In this document: piece after piece, positions 4,742 to 5,118 of the stretch
Layout: the number at the start of each line of letters is the position of its first letter
How positions within the stretch are numbered: the stretch's first letter is position 1
DNA from: Bryobacteraceae bacterium
GTDB lineage: Bacteria; Acidobacteriota; Terriglobia; Bryobacterales; Bryobacteraceae
Direction: 5' to 3'
Assembly (NCBI GenBank): GCA_030044325.1
Contig: JASHWA010000518.1
Coordinates: forward strand, 1-5,118
DNA length: 5,118 nt
Notes under the pieces: model-generated
Databases searched by the model: none
What the model was told of the DNA's origin: nothing
The model's input: the letters and a program-made list of their open reading frames with translations, nothing else
Position numbers and translations under genes: made by a program

Positions 4742-5118
4742 GGAGCGCCGCCGATGCATCCATCCGAATCACAGGCTGGCGGTCGCGCGGCAATGCGAGC
4801 TGCTGGACCTGCCGCGATCGAGCTACTACTACACGCCGCAAGGCCAGAGCGCTGCGAACCTGCGCCTGATGCGGCGCATCGACGAGCTGTACCTGGCGCG
4901 GCCGTTTTTCGGCAGCCGCAAAGTGGCCGTCGAGCTGGGCGTGAATCGCAAACGGGTGCAGCGGCTGATGCGCTTGATGGGCATCGAAGCGCACTACGCC
5001 AAGCCGCGCTTGAGCCAGCCGGCGCCGGGCCACGTGATCTACCCGTATCGGCTGCGCGGCGTGGCCATCCAAGCTCCCAACCACGTCTGGAGCACCGATA
5101 TTACTTACGTTCCGATGC
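4725..5118 (+). CDS. IS3-family transposase OrfB, N-terminal part (cut by window end)
   Basis: The catalytic half of the transposase, open from 4698 to the window edge and listed from the first codon after the presumed shift. It has no ATG, GTG or TTG before ATG 4869, which lies inside the conserved domain, so it is probably made only as an OrfAB fusion. RQCELLDLPRSSYYY and NLRLMRRIDELYLARPFFGSRK form the HTH_21 region; VNRKRVQRLMRLMGI and YPYRLRGVAI follow; NHVWSTDITYVPM opens the rve domain with the first catalytic Asp at 5097-5099. The other two acidic residues lie outside. Compared with the family pattern as I remember it, about five or six residues are missing between VAVEL and VNRKR (near 4937), and a Pro is missing in NHRLAV. 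The copy may be slightly degraded or simply divergent. Confidence 0.85.

Larger units (their letters stand above)
4364..5118 (+). mobile_element. IS3-family insertion sequence, left part (right end outside the window)
   Basis: The call rests on the two-gene transposase: a helix-turn-helix OrfA and an overlapping OrfB with HTH_21 and the start of the DDE (rve) domain. The left end is placed between about 4364 and 4380 because a terminal sequence rich in TGTGG/TGGACCCC and T-runs begins there, and IS3 elements start with TG. Without the right inverted repeat and the target duplication the exact base cannot be fixed; 4364 is the outermost TG that I find plausible. The element lies 53 bp or more past the DUF4159 stop and breaks no visible gene. 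The region 4381-4442 between the end and OrfA is non-coding leader. Confidence 0.85.

Noticed and set aside
4420..4869. A 149-codon + strand frame in the -1 register to OrfA, which would be the expected IS3 -1 product
   Set aside because: Past the A7 run it reads KSWARVRSAADAS and ends at 4869 with no transposase similarity, while the third frame has clear OrfB motifs. It also starts upstream of the OrfA ribosome site.
4716..5084. A 122-codon minus-strand frame opposite OrfB
   Set aside because: It is a shadow of the OrfB coding sequence with no recognisable motif and no ribosome site.

Overview
This 5.1 kb window is GC-rich bacterial DNA with tightly packed genes on both strands. I think it comes from an Acidobacteriota genome, perhaps of the Solibacter/Bryobacter type. 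That rests on three things: the heptad repeats of the CGAACCA/CGAACTA type, which I remember as common there; the mix of proteins (YtxH, a RocA-type P5C dehydrogenase, DUF4159, a haem-bearing alpha/alpha-toroid protein); and the codon use. No rRNA, tRNA or other phylogenetic marker is present, so this is an inference.

Left part (1-2078): the first 72 bases look like the 5' end of a leftward gene that runs off the window. A 141-bp divergent intergenic region (73-213) follows. It carries heptameric repeats on both flanks in opposite orientation. Rightward come a small YtxH-type membrane-anchored protein and, 35 bp later and preceded by a clear Shine-Dalgarno sequence, a full-length L-glutamate gamma-semialdehyde (P5C) dehydrogenase, the last step of proline and arginine breakdown to glutamate. 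No proline dehydrogenase gene lies in the window.

Middle part (2079-4310): three exported or membrane-anchored proteins form a compact block. A small monohaem cytochrome c on + meets, stop codon to stop codon with no spacer, a minus-strand exported protein. That protein joins an N-terminal CXXCH haem-binding motif to a squalene-cyclase/prenyltransferase-like toroid with three QW-type motifs. It is transcribed divergently, across only 44 bp, from a DUF4159 protein with one N-terminal hydrophobic segment. Neither of these two proteins has a function I can name. Their pairing, next to a cytochrome c, is the best candidate here for an undescribed envelope system.

Right part (about 4364-5118): the left end of an IS3-family insertion sequence. 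OrfA is complete and OrfB is cut by the window edge just after its first DDE aspartate. The OrfB frame is +1 to OrfA, not the usual -1, and the change falls at an A7 run followed by an AGA codon. A possible terminator-like hairpin sits at the IS boundary, downstream of the DUF4159 gene.
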